Source of the DNA: Trichobilharzia szidati
Taxonomy: Eukaryota; Platyhelminthes; Trematoda; Strigeidida; Schistosomatidae
Assembly (NCBI GenBank): GCA_944472155.2
Contig: OX235273.1
Span: forward strand, 35,623,204 to 35,687,203
Reading direction: 5' to 3'
DNA length: 64,000 nucleotides
The notes beneath the pieces were generated by a model. The model searched no databases. It saw nothing but the letters and a program-made list of their open reading frames with translations, and was not told the origin of the DNA. Within the stretch, counting starts at the first letter, position 1. Each line of letters opens with the position of its first letter. The position numbers were made by a program, and so were the translations under genes. Below are positions 1 through 10,713 of the stretch, piece after piece.

Positions 1-452
1 TATTGTTTTAATCATTCAACTGTTGTCTTTTGAGCTCGTGTACATTTTTAAATAGCTCTCGTCATACAAACTTCTCCCTTTGCGAATGAAATGAACAAAG
101 AGTGTCTGAGAGGATTGGATTTATGCCACAGGTTGCAAAACATGGAGTCACATGACATACTGTCGAGAACTATTTTACTTTTAGACCCTGTACGAAAACT
201 AAGCATTTTAAATACACTCAGAACTTTGTACAATGTGATCAAATATTGCCTATGGCAATGCTATTATTATTATTTTTGGTTAATGAAAATATTCTGTAAA
301 GTATTATTAAGTGCAGGGAGTGTCAGTTATTCTCACCACACACTGGATGCTTTTATACCCAAATCCGTGATAATCATTAATTCAACTCAGGTGCTTATCA
401 GTTCCACTGTATCAATCCACAGACATAGCATGGGACTAACATAGTGGTTATT
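1..452. other. No recognisable feature
   Basis: AT-rich sequence. Open frames here are short and resemble no family I know. I see nothing else. Confidence 0.5.
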
Positions 453-740
453 CTGACTGATGGTGACTAGCAGTGGAATCAAGGTTGGGCATTTCGCTCT
501 GTTTGGGACTAGTCATTTGGATGTATCCGTATTCCAACTGAGTGTTTGTATTCCTAGTGCGATTTGAAACCTAGATCCATAAAAGGTAGCCTAGTAGCCC
601 AATGCATTCTGCTATGGCTTTTGAAACGACCCAAGTATGGTTTAAATCTCATTGGAAACACCGATACTCTCTGAGGATGAAGGCTGACGAGTACTAAACA
701 CGATGCAATGCATATCCTGAATTTCACCACTGGTTACGAT
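453..740. mobile_element. Decayed head-to-head pair of Sm-alpha-like (H2) hammerhead repeats
   Basis: The left half (about 453-590) reads as an H2 unit on the minus strand: a TAGCAGTGGAATC segment next to a decayed hammerhead. The right half (about 590-740) reads as a plus-strand unit ending in a decayed hammerhead with CTGACGAG near 686. Both cores are mutated. The two tRNA-like heads meet near 595, so the units are arranged head to head. Old and degenerate; the assignment rests on similarity to the copy at 5245-5620. Confidence 0.5.
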
Positions 741-1269
741 CAATCAAAACACACCATGCTGATCGTCAGATATCATCGAGGCACCCTTACTAGGAGCTGA
801 TATGTGGGTAGAGGCACAGAATTTTGGTTTAACATAAACAATGAATGAAAAGTGCATGTTAACCTACAAATACATAGCACGATAATATTCTGAAATTCAT
901 ATTTATATCTGCCTCTCTTAATCATGTATAACATATCACACTAGCAAATGAAATATGGAAACGATTTGACCTTTATTTCATCACCTTTACTAACTGTTAT
1001 ATAAATGTAGTAATCGTCGTCTTTACAAATGAAGACATGTATATTTTTATCAATTACCTTTTAACTACTCACAAGTAGTTCCAGACTTCTCAAGAAAATA
1101 ATTGACACTGCATAAGAGTGACAGTGATGTTACTCAAAATATTACTGATTTATTTAAATCACGAAATACATTCCATTTTTCAGTTCAAAACAATAACTGC
1201 CAGTAATTCCTAGTTTTTGCTACAAGCCACTGACGTTTTTCCAGGGATAGAAATTTGGAAATATTCTTA
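741..1269. other. No recognisable feature
   Basis: AT-rich, without coding potential or a repeat I can match elsewhere in the window. Confidence 0.4.
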
Positions 1270-1560
1270 TTTGTCCTTTGAATTCTGAGTGGAAAATTCG
1301 GTTTCAGCAGCATATCTCCGCATCTCTCTATTCTATGCTGTTTTTTCCAGCTTGCTCCACGACTGCTCACCAGCTTATATTTCCTATTCAGACGATCTTT
1401 TTCATGTTGTCTTCAGACGCTCAATTCATTGCTTCTCGTTTGGCCCGATACGTGATGCCACTCGACGGTCTTCTAAGTGTACTTCCAATAAATTTTCTTC
1501 CCCTTATTCCCATTTGTTAAGCCTAGTTTACTGGCCTGACCCAAGCCCACAAAATAAGGG
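1270..1560 (-). mobile_element. Degenerate RTE-type LINE 3' remnant
   Basis: Read on the minus strand this resembles the C-terminal end of the RTE copies at 49050-50115 and 24051-24400, with matching phrases around TCAGACGCTCA and CACTCGACGG. It is broken in all frames. The short open frames on the plus strand are shadows of it. Confidence 0.4.
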
Positions 1561-2792
1561 AAAATTAAGTAAAGGGCCAGTGAAACTTTCCAACAAATTC
1601 CATCTGATCGCTACGGAAACTTGAAAGGAGAACAAACAATCTAAATATTAACTTATTCTCCCTTGGAATAGAGGCGGGGGTGAAATGATGTGGGTTGATG
1701 GAAGCCTTCGAAGAGCTACTCGACAGATATATCTTCTTTCAATGAAAGTAAAAGTAACCAAAGGGACATATTCTCATGACGTCTGTTACTGGTATGGTTA
1801 ATCAGACTACAAAAGAAGTGAGAGGATGTGGCATAGAAGTCCTAGGAAGATGAACATTTAACAGTGGAATATATATTCACGGTATTTCCATTATTCCACT
1901 TTGCACACTGCTCAACATTATCAACTGCATTCATGAATGAACGTAATTACATTCGTAGCTGGTAGTGACTATGGCCTGCTTAAATCCATGAGCTACCTAA
2001 TTTTTCACAGAGCACAATTTATAAACTTTCCTCAGTTGTATTTTGTTTTAACCAAATATTTACGTCATTACTGAGGAGCAACCTGTACTCAAGTCCATTT
2101 TTGAATGGGTTTCAACATACAGATTTGTCTGTTTTGAAGAGACAAATACGTCGTGGGTCAGGACAAGCTACAAACAGAATAAAATTTCGTCGAATGATAT
2201 ACTTTAGATTACTGTTTTGCTTGGAAATTCTCTTTGAGGGAATAGATAAAACTACCTATAAACGTCTTCCCCAGAATAAGGCTAATATCATCATCAGTCA
2301 CAACCTAACCATTTCAATTTTGTCTTATTGTTTTTGTATCCTCATGCTTTTTGTTTTCTATAAACTCATACTTCTTCATTCGTGTGCTTTCCTTATGGTG
2401 TCCGACTTCTTTTTCATATCATCTTTTCAAAACCCAGAAAACATATAATCCACTTTCAGTCAGTTCTGTAGGGAACGTATATCATACAGTTCAGACTGTA
2501 CAAGGCAGTTACATAAATGTAGTGTGCTAATTATAAATAATTTTTACTAGATTCACTGATAGCTCTACTGATTGATGTGAATGGTATCCAGCTACTGATA
2601 TCAATCTATAGGTAGTATATTCCGTCATATATAAATAATATTGGTGCAGTACTTTTATAATTCACTCTTAGATTAGTTTGTATTGAAAAACGATTATTGA
2701 TGAATAGAACTGAAGGGAAATTTTCGTCTGAAAATTTAACTTACTCATGAGTAATGTAGTTAGTAAATATTAAAATTTATGGTTATTTGTAG
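1561..2792. other. No recognisable feature
   Basis: A 1.2 kb AT-rich stretch. One 115-codon open frame near 2101-2448 has low-complexity hydrophobic content and no known domain. I do not call a gene. Confidence 0.4.
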
Positions 2793-3020
2793 GGCGTCGA
2801 TGGCTTAGGGGTAGAATGCTCGCCAACCAAGCATGCGGTCCGGGTTCGACCCCCGGCCAATGCACTCCTCCACCTCGCTAAGCCGGTAATAAGACCGGTA
2901 AAGAGGGAAAGTTGGGCATGAGCAACCCCACCGTGTAAAAGAAACACAACTGCTACCAAAACTTCAAAGCTCTACCTTGAAAACCTGTGTTCCACTGGAA
3001 GCGTAAAGGAATCCTTGTTC
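2793..3020 (+). mobile_element. tRNA-headed SINE with RTE-like tail (copy 1)
   Basis: The head has an A box (TGGCTTAGGGG) and a B box (GGTTCGACCCC), the internal promoter of RNA polymerase III. A conserved body follows (CCTCGCTAAGCCGG, then an AGAGGGAAAG segment). The tail, TGTTCCACTGGAAGCG plus TAAAGGAA, resembles the 3' end of RTE LINEs in this window. Other copies lie at 20740-20966, 28882-29110 and 34575-34800. Confidence 0.8.
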
Positions 3021-3348
3021 ATCGAGTCTACACCCAACAAATACAACAGACTCAATGCGAGTACCAGAAATATGGAAGAGATTATTACCACCAGTCAGTC
3101 AAATCAGAAGAGGATAATAAATAATCTCAAAATTCTATTTCAATTCAAACACATCACAACATTCTAACAAGTAACTTATTATGATTATAAAAACACTCGT
3201 CTTATTTCCCATCTCATTGTATTTGATCAATAACACTCATATTTTAATTTCTGAATGTACATTATCCTATATTGGTTGATTTTTATTCAAATGTCTAATC
3301 ATTGATTCCACTCATATATATATAAATGAGTTAAAAAGTTGTGTGAGT
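3021..3348. other. AT-rich spacer
   Basis: Includes a short TA run near 3318. No gene or repeat was matched. Confidence 0.4.
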
Positions 3349-3452
3349 GTTTTGATATGATTATGAGGGATAATTTGTGCTCGAAACATCATCAGTTAAT
3401 ATTACTGCATAACACTGTGTGATTTATCAAAATAAAATCTTATCCATAATGG
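3349..3452 (+). repeat. H5 repeat, copy 1
   Basis: Closely matches 18004-18102 in the same orientation. The shared block includes GTGCTCGAAAC, ATCATCAGTTAATATTACTG and ends with AATAAAATCTTATCC. It looks like the 3' end of a transcribed element, with a poly(A)-like signal. A hammerhead-like fold is clearer in the other copy; here the stem II strand is mutated. Confidence 0.65.
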
Positions 3453-3529
3453 ACTTCTGTACAGTTGTTTGGCAATAGGGTTTTAGGTGGGTCATCAACT
3501 GCCGAAATTTTTGTTTTGTTGTTATTTCT

Positions 3530-3655
3530 TTTTAATCGGTCGACTGACCATTTTATACTCAGTGTGGAGCAGAGGCAGCTGTTAATGAAAGCCTGTATTA
3601 GAGTGTCTGAAGTGTTTCTAGGGACGCGCCAGATCTATGAATCATATTGAAGAAA
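3530..3655 (-). mobile_element. Short RTE LINE fragment
   Basis: On the minus strand it matches the RTE segment seen at about 49400-49500: the GCTGTTGATGAA-type phrase and GACGCGCCA are shared. Too short and broken to code. Confidence 0.5.
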
Positions 3656-4200
3656 TGACACGAGTTTGATGTGTTGCAAATCCAATTCGTGTTCTCTATG
3701 CTGAGTACAGCAGATTTTTGTGCAGATTCCAGATTAATGAATGTGTGTCTTGTCCTTCCAATACACTGCCTTTGACATCCTCACGCGTTTCTTCAGTAGT
3801 CTAAACGATATTGCCTAGGGAAATGAATGAATTTTTAGTTTATGTTTATTTGTATTCTTGAAATGCAGCCAATGAGAAGTAACCTCTTATTGACCTTCAA
3901 ACGTCCTTCAATCCATCCGCGACTAGCTATGTCTTATTGGCTAATTACACTATAGTTTTGTTAGCATAAAAAGCAATAACCATGAGGAAATTTAAATCCT
4001 CAAAAGGCAACCCACTCCATCCATATTAAATTGACATGAAAATTCGCTATTAAAATAAGAATGAAATTTGACAAGCTACAAAAAAATTATTAAAATTCTT
4101 GCTGAATAAAAATTTAAATACCCCTATAATTTATTCAGAACAAAATAGTTACAGTGAACAATTCTTTTTAATAAAATCTTCTTCAGGCTCTAAAATTATA
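3656..4200. other. Unassigned, probably Penelope-associated DNA
   Basis: No clear domain. It lies directly upstream of a Penelope endonuclease fragment and may be decayed element sequence. The TGAAGAAG-like motif near 4180 on the minus strand is not enough to call. Confidence 0.3.
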
Positions 4201-4215
4201 AGTCCATTAATTTAA

Positions 4216-4620
4216 TTATACAAAAGCCAGATAGCCTCATCAATGTGTTCCTTTGAATCTAATTGCTCATGTGGAGCTAGTAAAATTGGCCATACTCAGA
4301 GGGCTTTATCCATGCGCGCACGTGAACATGTACCTGTATGTTTGAGTAAAGGGGTAACCAAATGCGTAATTAGTGCAGTTTTAGCCCACTTGGTAGATAC
4401 TGGACACTCGGTAAAACCTGACCAGGCGTTCTCAGTTATTTACCGCGTTCCTGGTAATCTATCTAGAGGAGCTCGACTACGTCTTCTATCAGCAGCTGAA
4501 GCAGTAGCAATCAATACCAGAAGACCGACTATTTGTATACAGAAGAAGTATGTTCAACCGCTATGTTTACCTTGGCCTACAATAAGGCCAACAAATCCCC
4601 CAGAAACATTAGCACTTTAA
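4216..4620 (+). pseudogene. PLE-A GIY-YIG endonuclease fragment
   Basis: Encodes the C-terminal endonuclease of a Penelope-like retroelement, which nicks target DNA to prime reverse transcription. The family line CIYQFTCSCGARYIGRT appears here as CSFESNCSCGASKIGHT, so both tyrosines of the GIY-YIG signature are lost. The rest follows the family: an R..EH helix, AVLAHLVDTGH, FSVIYRVPGN, AAEAVAI and IQKKYVQPL. The frame is open to a stop at 4620, but the reverse transcriptase is missing upstream. A dead, 5'-truncated copy. Confidence 0.85.
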
Positions 4621-5244
4621 ATTCCTATCACAATTTTTTTCTTTTCTTCTTTTTCTTTGTTTCACTGACAAACGTTCATTTCTGACCTTTTACGACTTCA
4701 TGACCTTTCCTCTTATGATTTCTCTAACCTTAGGTTTAAGTAGAGCTTTTCTAACTTATTATCATATTTACCAAATCCTGTTCATTTCACTTCACAAAAA
4801 TTCCTCATTATTACTATTATTATAAATTATTTAAATTAATCCCAGCGTGTTTAAGAAAAATATTCAAAACAAGATTTTTCTGGACGTTTCGCTGTGTAAG
4901 CTGCCACAGCTTCTTCAGCAGGATTATTCGGATTTTATTAATCATCAAAATATATAGTCAAAAATGTTTTACATAAATTGAAGTCAGTTTATTTGAAGGT
5001 CACTTGTTGACAGACATTCGTATCAATAGAAATATGTAAGCAGTCATCATATATATGTAATGACTAATGTCAAATTGTTATTGTGTATATTTTTCTGTAT
5101 GAGTGTGTGTGAGTGTCTGTTATTTGTCATATGGAAAACACGTCAATTCACAAAAATGTATTATCATGTTTATCACATGTGAATTGACGTCTTTTTCACA
5201 TGACGAATAACATACACTCATGCAGAAATATATACACAATAACA

Positions 5245-5620
5245 TTTAATTGAATTTTAGATTTTCCCGTCAGCTGAATGGACCAAAGTGCTCGGTCTCA
5301 GGTTGACATGTTGGCTTCTTGTGCAGATGCTTCAACAATACTTGGGCATGTAACTGGAAGTTAACTGGTCAAATCAATCAACGGGAAAATCTAAAATTAA
5401 ATTAATATGACCCGTTGCACAAGAAGTGGCTCTCGTGTCCCAAGTGGTCTAGTGGATAACGCTTTGGCGTTGGAAACTATGGCCACTGGGTTCGAGCCTC
5501 CGTGGTGGGAACATCATCACTCACTGGGGAATGCAGGTACATCCAGATGACGAGTCCCAAATAGGACGAAATGCGCATCCTGGATTCCACTGCTAGTCAC
5601 CATCCACCAATTAACTTCTA
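5245..5620 (+). mobile_element. Sm-alpha-like (H2) hammerhead SINE, full insertion
   Basis: Flanked by a perfect 13 bp target-site duplication, ATACACAATAACA, at 5232-5244 and 5621-5633. It starts with a conserved leader (AATTGAATTTTAGATTTTCC and a TGCTCGGTCTCAGG segment), then a tRNA-like head with A box TGGTCTAGTGG and B box GGTTCGAGCCT, then the hammerhead, and ends CCATCCACCAATTAAC. This matches the published schistosome Sm-alpha design (tRNA-like promoter plus hammerhead) from memory. It lies in the right arm of the H4 palindrome, so it inserted after that palindrome formed. Confidence 0.88.
5541..5585 (+). ncRNA. Type I hammerhead ribozyme, C3 mutated
   Basis: Stem I is ATCCAG (5541-5546) with CTGGAT (5580-5585). 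Stem II is GTCC/GGAC, and GAAA is at 5568-5571. The cleavage triplet ATC ends at 5579. The core reads ATGACGA instead of CTGACGA: invariant C3 is A at 5547, so this copy is probably inactive. Confidence 0.85.
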
Positions 5621-5895
5621 ATACACAATAACAATTTGACATTAGTCATTACAAATATATGTGATGACTGCTTACATATTTCTATTGGTACAAATGTCTG
5701 TCAACAAGTGACCTTCAAATAAACTGACTTCAATTTATGTAAAACATTTTTGACTATATATTTTGATGATTAATAAAATCCGAATAATCCTGTTGAAGAA
5801 GCTTACACAGTACCTTACGCAGCGAAACTTCCAGAAAAATCTTGTTTTGATTTTTTTCTCAAACACGCTGGGATTAATTTAAACAATTTATAATG

Positions 5896-6341
5896 AATCA
5901 ATCTGACCCGGCGCTCAAATTATTCCAGGAAGGCCGTAACACCTACGGACTGGAAACTTATGATATTATTATTTTAATTATTTGACAATCACTCACCAAT
6001 AGTACTTTACGTCTATGCTAAATTATCGTTATTTTTTTTTACTTTATTATTGTTGGTATTTTTAACCTTGAACTTATGTCTAGTCCACCCGATTCGTTGG
6101 TTTATTTTCTGTAGTATTCATATTTTCTCATACACACCCTGATTACACTGACTCTCGAAACCTGTATTTTTGTTAACTATATTTATATAGATACTGAGGT
6201 TCAGCTTGACAGATGTCTGGAACTGATAATTTTGAGTAATTCTGACTCGAGTCATAAGAAAAGATTTCGAAAATTGATTTCTCAGATGAAAATAACTCAG
6301 TCAACCTACCCCCCCCCAATTACTTCCCCTTGTACTCATTG
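5896..6341. other. No recognisable feature
   Basis: AT-rich, with a C homopolymer at about 6309. Nothing matched. Confidence 0.4.
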
Positions 6342-6530
6342 TGTGCGTCGGTGGCACAGTGGTTAGGACTCTCGCCGACCATGCAAATGGTCAGGGGTTC
6401 GATCCCCTGCCGACGCACACCCGATATCTATGGTCGGCCTGCAAAATTTGGGCTACCGATATCCATGCTGAAAACCCCATACTTGTACTGAAAATATGGT
6501 GTGGCATCAAGCTGTAATCAAAATAAAAAA
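6342..6530 (+). mobile_element. tRNA-like SINE with an unusual tail
   Basis: The head folds as a near-perfect cloverleaf: acceptor GCGTCGG with CCGACGC, a T arm AGGGG/CCCCT around TTCGATC, and an anticodon-like loop with GCA, suggesting a tRNA-Cys-type ancestor. Unlike the SINEs at 2793 and 28882, the tail is not RTE-like: it reads TGGGCTACCGATATCC and ends in an A-rich run. A related tail piece is at about 48985-49040. I treat it as a SINE, not a working tRNA, because of the fused body. Confidence 0.65.
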
Positions 6531-6896
6531 AATTATTACCTAAGAAACATTACACGGATAGTTTGATGACATAATTTCTCGACGAAAATCTGAAGTAGTT
6601 TCATATGATTCACTCTCAAAAGCCATTACTCAGAATCATAAAGTAGAACAGTACAATCTGCAGTGTCGTATTCTCATCCTCTGATAGGTGGCTGGATTTC
6701 ATGTCAGCATGGAAGTTGACGCAAATACCAGACTAGACTTTTGTGTACGGGGTTAGATTTCATCAGCAACCATCGAACCTGTGAAGGGAAATTGAAACTC
6801 AAAAATGGCGTCACTGAATTCACCCGCACAGTGAGATTTAATAAATTCTAAGCTTCAAAATAATAGTGCAGTGCTTACTTCTGATAATTTTTATAA
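6531..6896. other. Unassigned, directly upstream of CR1
   Basis: Could be the decayed 5' part of the CR1 element that follows. All frames are broken and no endonuclease domain is visible. Confidence 0.3.
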
Positions 6897-8225
6897 ATCC
6901 GGTTTCTTCACAGTGTCGTTGTACCTGTTGCATGGAAAGACATTAAAATAGCCCCTGTCCCTAAACCTGGCATTAGCAAGAACGTAAAGTTCAGACTCAT
7001 TGTCATCACTTCCCCGTTTCTAAAGCTTATGGAAAAACTAGTACTTCTTAAAGTTGAACCCTCCCTTAAAAGCTTTGAAGACCCCAAACAATTTGCCTAT
7101 AGACAGGGTAGGAGCACTTTAGACGCTGCAGTTGTCTTACACAACAACATCGTCTCATCATTAGATAAAGGTGCCAAATACGTCCGCTGTACGTTTCTCG
7201 ACTTCACTTCTGCTTTCGACTCTGTACCTAGATGTGTCTTGCTAAATAAGCTCTCGATGACACAAACTGAGTCCTGGGTCACTAACTGGTTGCATTCCTA
7301 CTTCTCTAACACAACGCAGCACACCGTATACAAAGGCAAATCCTCCTCTGCTGTACTCACTGAAGCTGGTGTCCCCCAAGGTGCTGTACTCTCCCCAATT
7401 CTCTTTTCTTTCTTTCTACATTACTTACCATCTTCAAATGACATTATTTTTGTCAAATATGCTGACTACCTGACTGTCTCTTTGCCTGTCAAATGTCAAA
7501 GTGACTGCTCCAAACTAAATGGCTTTTTATCAAAAATCAACCAGTGCTCCAAAGAAAACGGTCTAACCTTAAATCCCTCTAAATGCCAAACAGTCAATTT
7601 CACCTTTAGGCATAAATCCGACCTAAACAAACTGGTTAACACTCAAGAGGTGTACAACATAGATGGCACTGAAATAGAAATCAAGTCAGAAATTAAATAT
7701 CTTGGCGTCATTCTATCTGCTGATCTTTCTTGGTCGTCTCATATCTTGACGATTTCTAAGAAAATATTCCGTCTTACATTCTACATCAAGAAGTTAAGAC
7801 ATTCTGGAATAACCCAAACCTTATTCTTACGATTCGTCAACTATTGCATCCTGCTTATTATTCTCTATTGTTCCCCTTTAGTTTTTCCGGGGCTACTGAA
7901 GAAAGACTATACCTTATTACGCAGGATGTTAAAGGTTGTTACCAGGGTAAGCAATGTGCCACTTAACTAGCTTGTTAATATTCTGGTCGACAGGCACTTG
8001 GACGCATGTGAAAAATGAGCTAAATCCATTTTATCTAACTCACACCACCCTCTTCATTCAAAACTCTCCCCTTGCATCTCATCAGGCAGAACCAGAAGCC
8101 TACACAGAAAACTACATGCTCTCACTGGCAAGTACAAAAACTCAACCATACCCCACTTAGCTCGTGTTCTGTGCGATAAAGAAAGCATTAGGTTTGATAA
8201 CTATAACTCATTAAATAGTCAGTAG
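6897..8225 (+). pseudogene. CR1 reverse transcriptase, C-terminal part
   Basis: The reading frame starts within the first RT motif (VAWKDIKIAPVPK) and continues through LDFTSAFDSV (carrying a catalytic Asp), GVPQGAVLSPILF and NGLTLNPSKC. The catalytic box reads YADYLT where the sister copy at 45718 has YADDLT, so one catalytic Asp is lost. Two in-frame stops follow: TAG at 7968, where the sister has Gln, and TGA near 8016, where it has Trp. The original stop is at 8223-8225. A recently dead copy: few differences from its sister, but inactivating ones. Confidence 0.88.
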
Positions 8226-8580
8226 AACAACTGGATCTCGTCTTACCAACTCATATCATTTATAGGTACAACATTTTCTTTCTTTTTTTCCTTTTCTCTC
8301 TCTCTTTTCTGTTATGTGCTGCTTTGTTTCTTTCTTCCGCTTACGCCAGTAAATATGAAAGCTCCCACTATTCTAACACCTTCAAACACTGTTTCAGCTT
8401 TTCCTTTGCTACCAACATGCCAATGTGTTGTTGTAATAATGAACTGTGATTTCCTTAATCTATGTAGAATTCTATTTATTGATAATGTACCAACTGGATG
8501 CAATACTGTAGTAAAATTCTGAGAATTCCATTCTGTATCACAAGAACTGTTTTGGAATAAAGCAAATTATTATTATCATT
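6897..8580 (+). mobile_element. CR1-type (SR1-like) LINE, 5'-truncated, copy 1
   Basis: A reverse transcriptase reading frame is followed by about 355 bp of 3' UTR ending in GGAATAAAGCAAATTATTATT, the short-repeat tail expected of CR1-clade LINEs. The endonuclease half is missing. The same family occurs at 45718-47268, 21127-21741, 10714-10870 and, as a tail only, 36118-36290. Confidence 0.85.
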
Positions 8581-8965
8581 AGTGTGCTACAACACTCGGA
8601 TGCATCATGCAGTTCAGCATTATTCCATATAGTCATTTTAGTGTCAACTTATAAGAAACGTGTCAAGTGCATAATCTATAAAAATAGTTACAGGTTAAAG
8701 CTTGGCTAACAGAGTTGTCTCTTCTTTTCAAATCTTTCAAAGACTAGTCGAAGAGAAGTAAATCATCGTCACTTTCATTTGGGAAATGCATTTGCAATGA
8801 ATCGGTGAATGTGGACACTTCCTTCGCCTTGAATGAATCCAGTTGTTTAGGTGAGACTGTGATTTCTTCAGCCAACTTAGTAAGGTTACTTATTACTTCT
8901 GAAGTGCTTCCAGTTCATCGACTGCATATAAGACCTGGATATATCTAACAAAATTATGCTGTCCT
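8581..8965. other. Unassigned, upstream of a Penelope RT
   Basis: Probably the decayed 5' part of the PLE-A element at 8966. No motif is readable. Confidence 0.3.
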
Positions 8966-9370
8966 ACGACACTGAGTAACTTTTCAACAATGTCAGGCTC
9001 ACGGAAACGGTCTGCTTCATATGCGAATACATAGATGAGAACCATCTCAATATTGGAATACCAACAACATATCTGAAGGAATTACTACTCAGATGCACTC
9101 TGAACGTCCAATTCACTTTCAACGACACCATCTGTAGACAAAAAGATGGTGTTGCAATGGGATCCCCGTTGGGTCCACTACTATCAGTTTGCTTCATGGC
9201 AAGCCTCAAGAAAGGTCCACTAAAGCCGATCATTGACAATTTACGACTGTATGAAAGATAAGTAGACGACATATTCATTATTTGTGACAACAACAATGAC
9301 CTCAATCTACCGCTGAAGACATTTAACTGTTGCCAACCAACAATAAAATTCACTCTTGAAATAGAAAACG
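8966..9370 (+). pseudogene. PLE-A reverse transcriptase palm fragment
   Basis: The frame gives ETVCFICEYI, then LLLRCTLNVQFTFND, then DGVAMGSPLGPLLSVCFMAS, the Penelope-type finger and palm motifs. The catalytic box reads stop-VDDIF: the tyrosine codon of YVDD is TAA. Motif IPFLDV follows. The reading frame is interrupted again before the linker. Same strand and element as 9371-10216. Confidence 0.85.
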
Positions 9371-10345
9371 AATAAAAAATTCCATTTCTTGATGTGGAAA
9401 GCTAACAAGAAGAACTGATGGAACCTTAAGAAGATTGATCCATAGAGAAGCTATTTGGAATGGTCAAGTAACAAGCTTCTATATCTGGGTACCCATTCAA
9501 CAAAAGCGGAATTTAATTAAATCACTTGCCACCCGCATCTGACGCATCTGTATTTGCGATGTTCTATAAACAGAATTAGATATTTTGAGAGAAATCTTCA
9601 TCCAGAATGGATACCCAATAAGATTCATTGACAAAAATATGAAACCAAGAATTTGGAGAAATGAAACTTCACTTGAGCCTAAAAAGAAACTCTACATGAA
9701 CTTGGATTTCAAGGGAGATTTAACAAGCGATATTCTCAAGAGAAGTATCACATCATATCTGAGAAGAACATTCTTTGCAGTATCGCTAAGAATAGTGTTC
9801 TCCAGTCGCTCACTGATCTGCAGAAGCCTTAAGGACAAGACCCGCATCTGACCACTTCTTTGTGCATATATCAGTTCACCTGCTGCTGTGGAGCCATGTT
9901 CATCGGTCGTTCGGTGCGCACCCTGTCCAAGAGGATTAAAGAACACTATCCAGCATGGTTGCGAAAAGGTAATAGTGGTTCAATAAGGAGTGCGATAATT
10001 CAATACCAGGTTAACACTGATCATTCCATCTCAACAAACGCCTTCTGCTTCAAAGTAATCTACACAGTCAAGAATAACCTACCGAAGGCAATAGACTTTC
10101 GTCTTCTTTGTATCACTGAAGCTCTGGCCATCCACCTAGAAAAACCGGAGCTGTGCATACAAAAGAGAATTAATCAACCACTTCTACATCATGGTAACAA
10201 CTTTGTTGATTTTTGATGACTTAATTTTATTTGTTTGCCTGTTTCTTTAATTGCCTATAATTTTTATATTCATTTAGAACTCTTACGTAATTTCGCATTC
10301 TTTACTTTGCTCCTATGTGTATCCTGAATAAAGCTCAATCATCAA
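9371..10345 (+). pseudogene. PLE-A linker and GIY-YIG endonuclease
   Basis: Linker features FIQNGYPIRFIDKNMKP (from about 9588), LDFKGDLTSDIL and SLKDK are typical of Penelope between RT and endonuclease. The endonuclease frame (9860-10216) reads CIYQFTCCCGAMFIGRS, so YIG is FIG, then KRIKEHYPAWLRKGN and a C-terminal IQKRINQPLLHHG. A frameshift separates the linker (to about 9850) from the endonuclease. The 3' UTR holds a poly(A)-type signal AATAAA near 10328. Confidence 0.85.
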
Positions 10346-10713
10346 ACTATTCGTATTATTACGTGACTCCTTTGTGACAACTCATCACCTTTGTTACTAC
10401 ACTAGTTTCATTAACACTCAAAAATGTGTTAACTACAAAATGAGAATAATGACTATAATAATGTTAATAGTGGGTTTATTTCAAACAATATTGTCGATAC
10501 AGTATGGAGATTTTAGCATGTTCTGGAGTAGTGAATCTAATGTTCTGCTGATATAGCGTGGTGAGGGGAAAAACAAAAAAATAACAATTATTACAGAGCC
10601 TAACTTATGTTTACACTTATGAGAAAATAAACACACAAACAGTGAGAAGATTATAAAAATATAAGAAGAATAATAACAGTAAGGCTTGGTGGTATATGGG
10701 TGGAGAAAACAGT
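10346..10713. other. No clear feature
   Basis: AT-rich. The right part (about 10560-10713) may be 3' UTR of the minus-strand CR1 fragment beside it. Confidence 0.3.

Larger units (their letters stand above)
4822..5895. repeat. 1.07 kb palindrome (H4) with a hammerhead-like motif in the arms
   Basis: The left arm (4822 to about 5157) reads as the reverse complement of the right arm (about 5157-5244 plus 5634-5895); the gap in the right arm is the H2 insertion. The outer ends share TTTAAATTAATCCCAGCGTG and the segment at the centre is built on ACGTCAATTCAC. On the minus strand near 4868-4922 the arm has CTGAAGA, a perfect GCTGTG/CACAGC stem, then GAAAC and GTC, close to a hammerhead but with one extra A before stem II. 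The right-arm equivalent is decayed. Confidence 0.75.

Noticed and set aside
1278..1624. Plus-strand open frames of 80 and 111 codons
   Set aside because: They are shadows of a minus-strand RTE remnant.
6342..6418. Functional tRNA gene, Cys-like
   Set aside because: The cloverleaf is good, but a SINE-like body and A-rich end follow and related heads occur as SINEs, so a working tRNA is not supported without a covariance scan.
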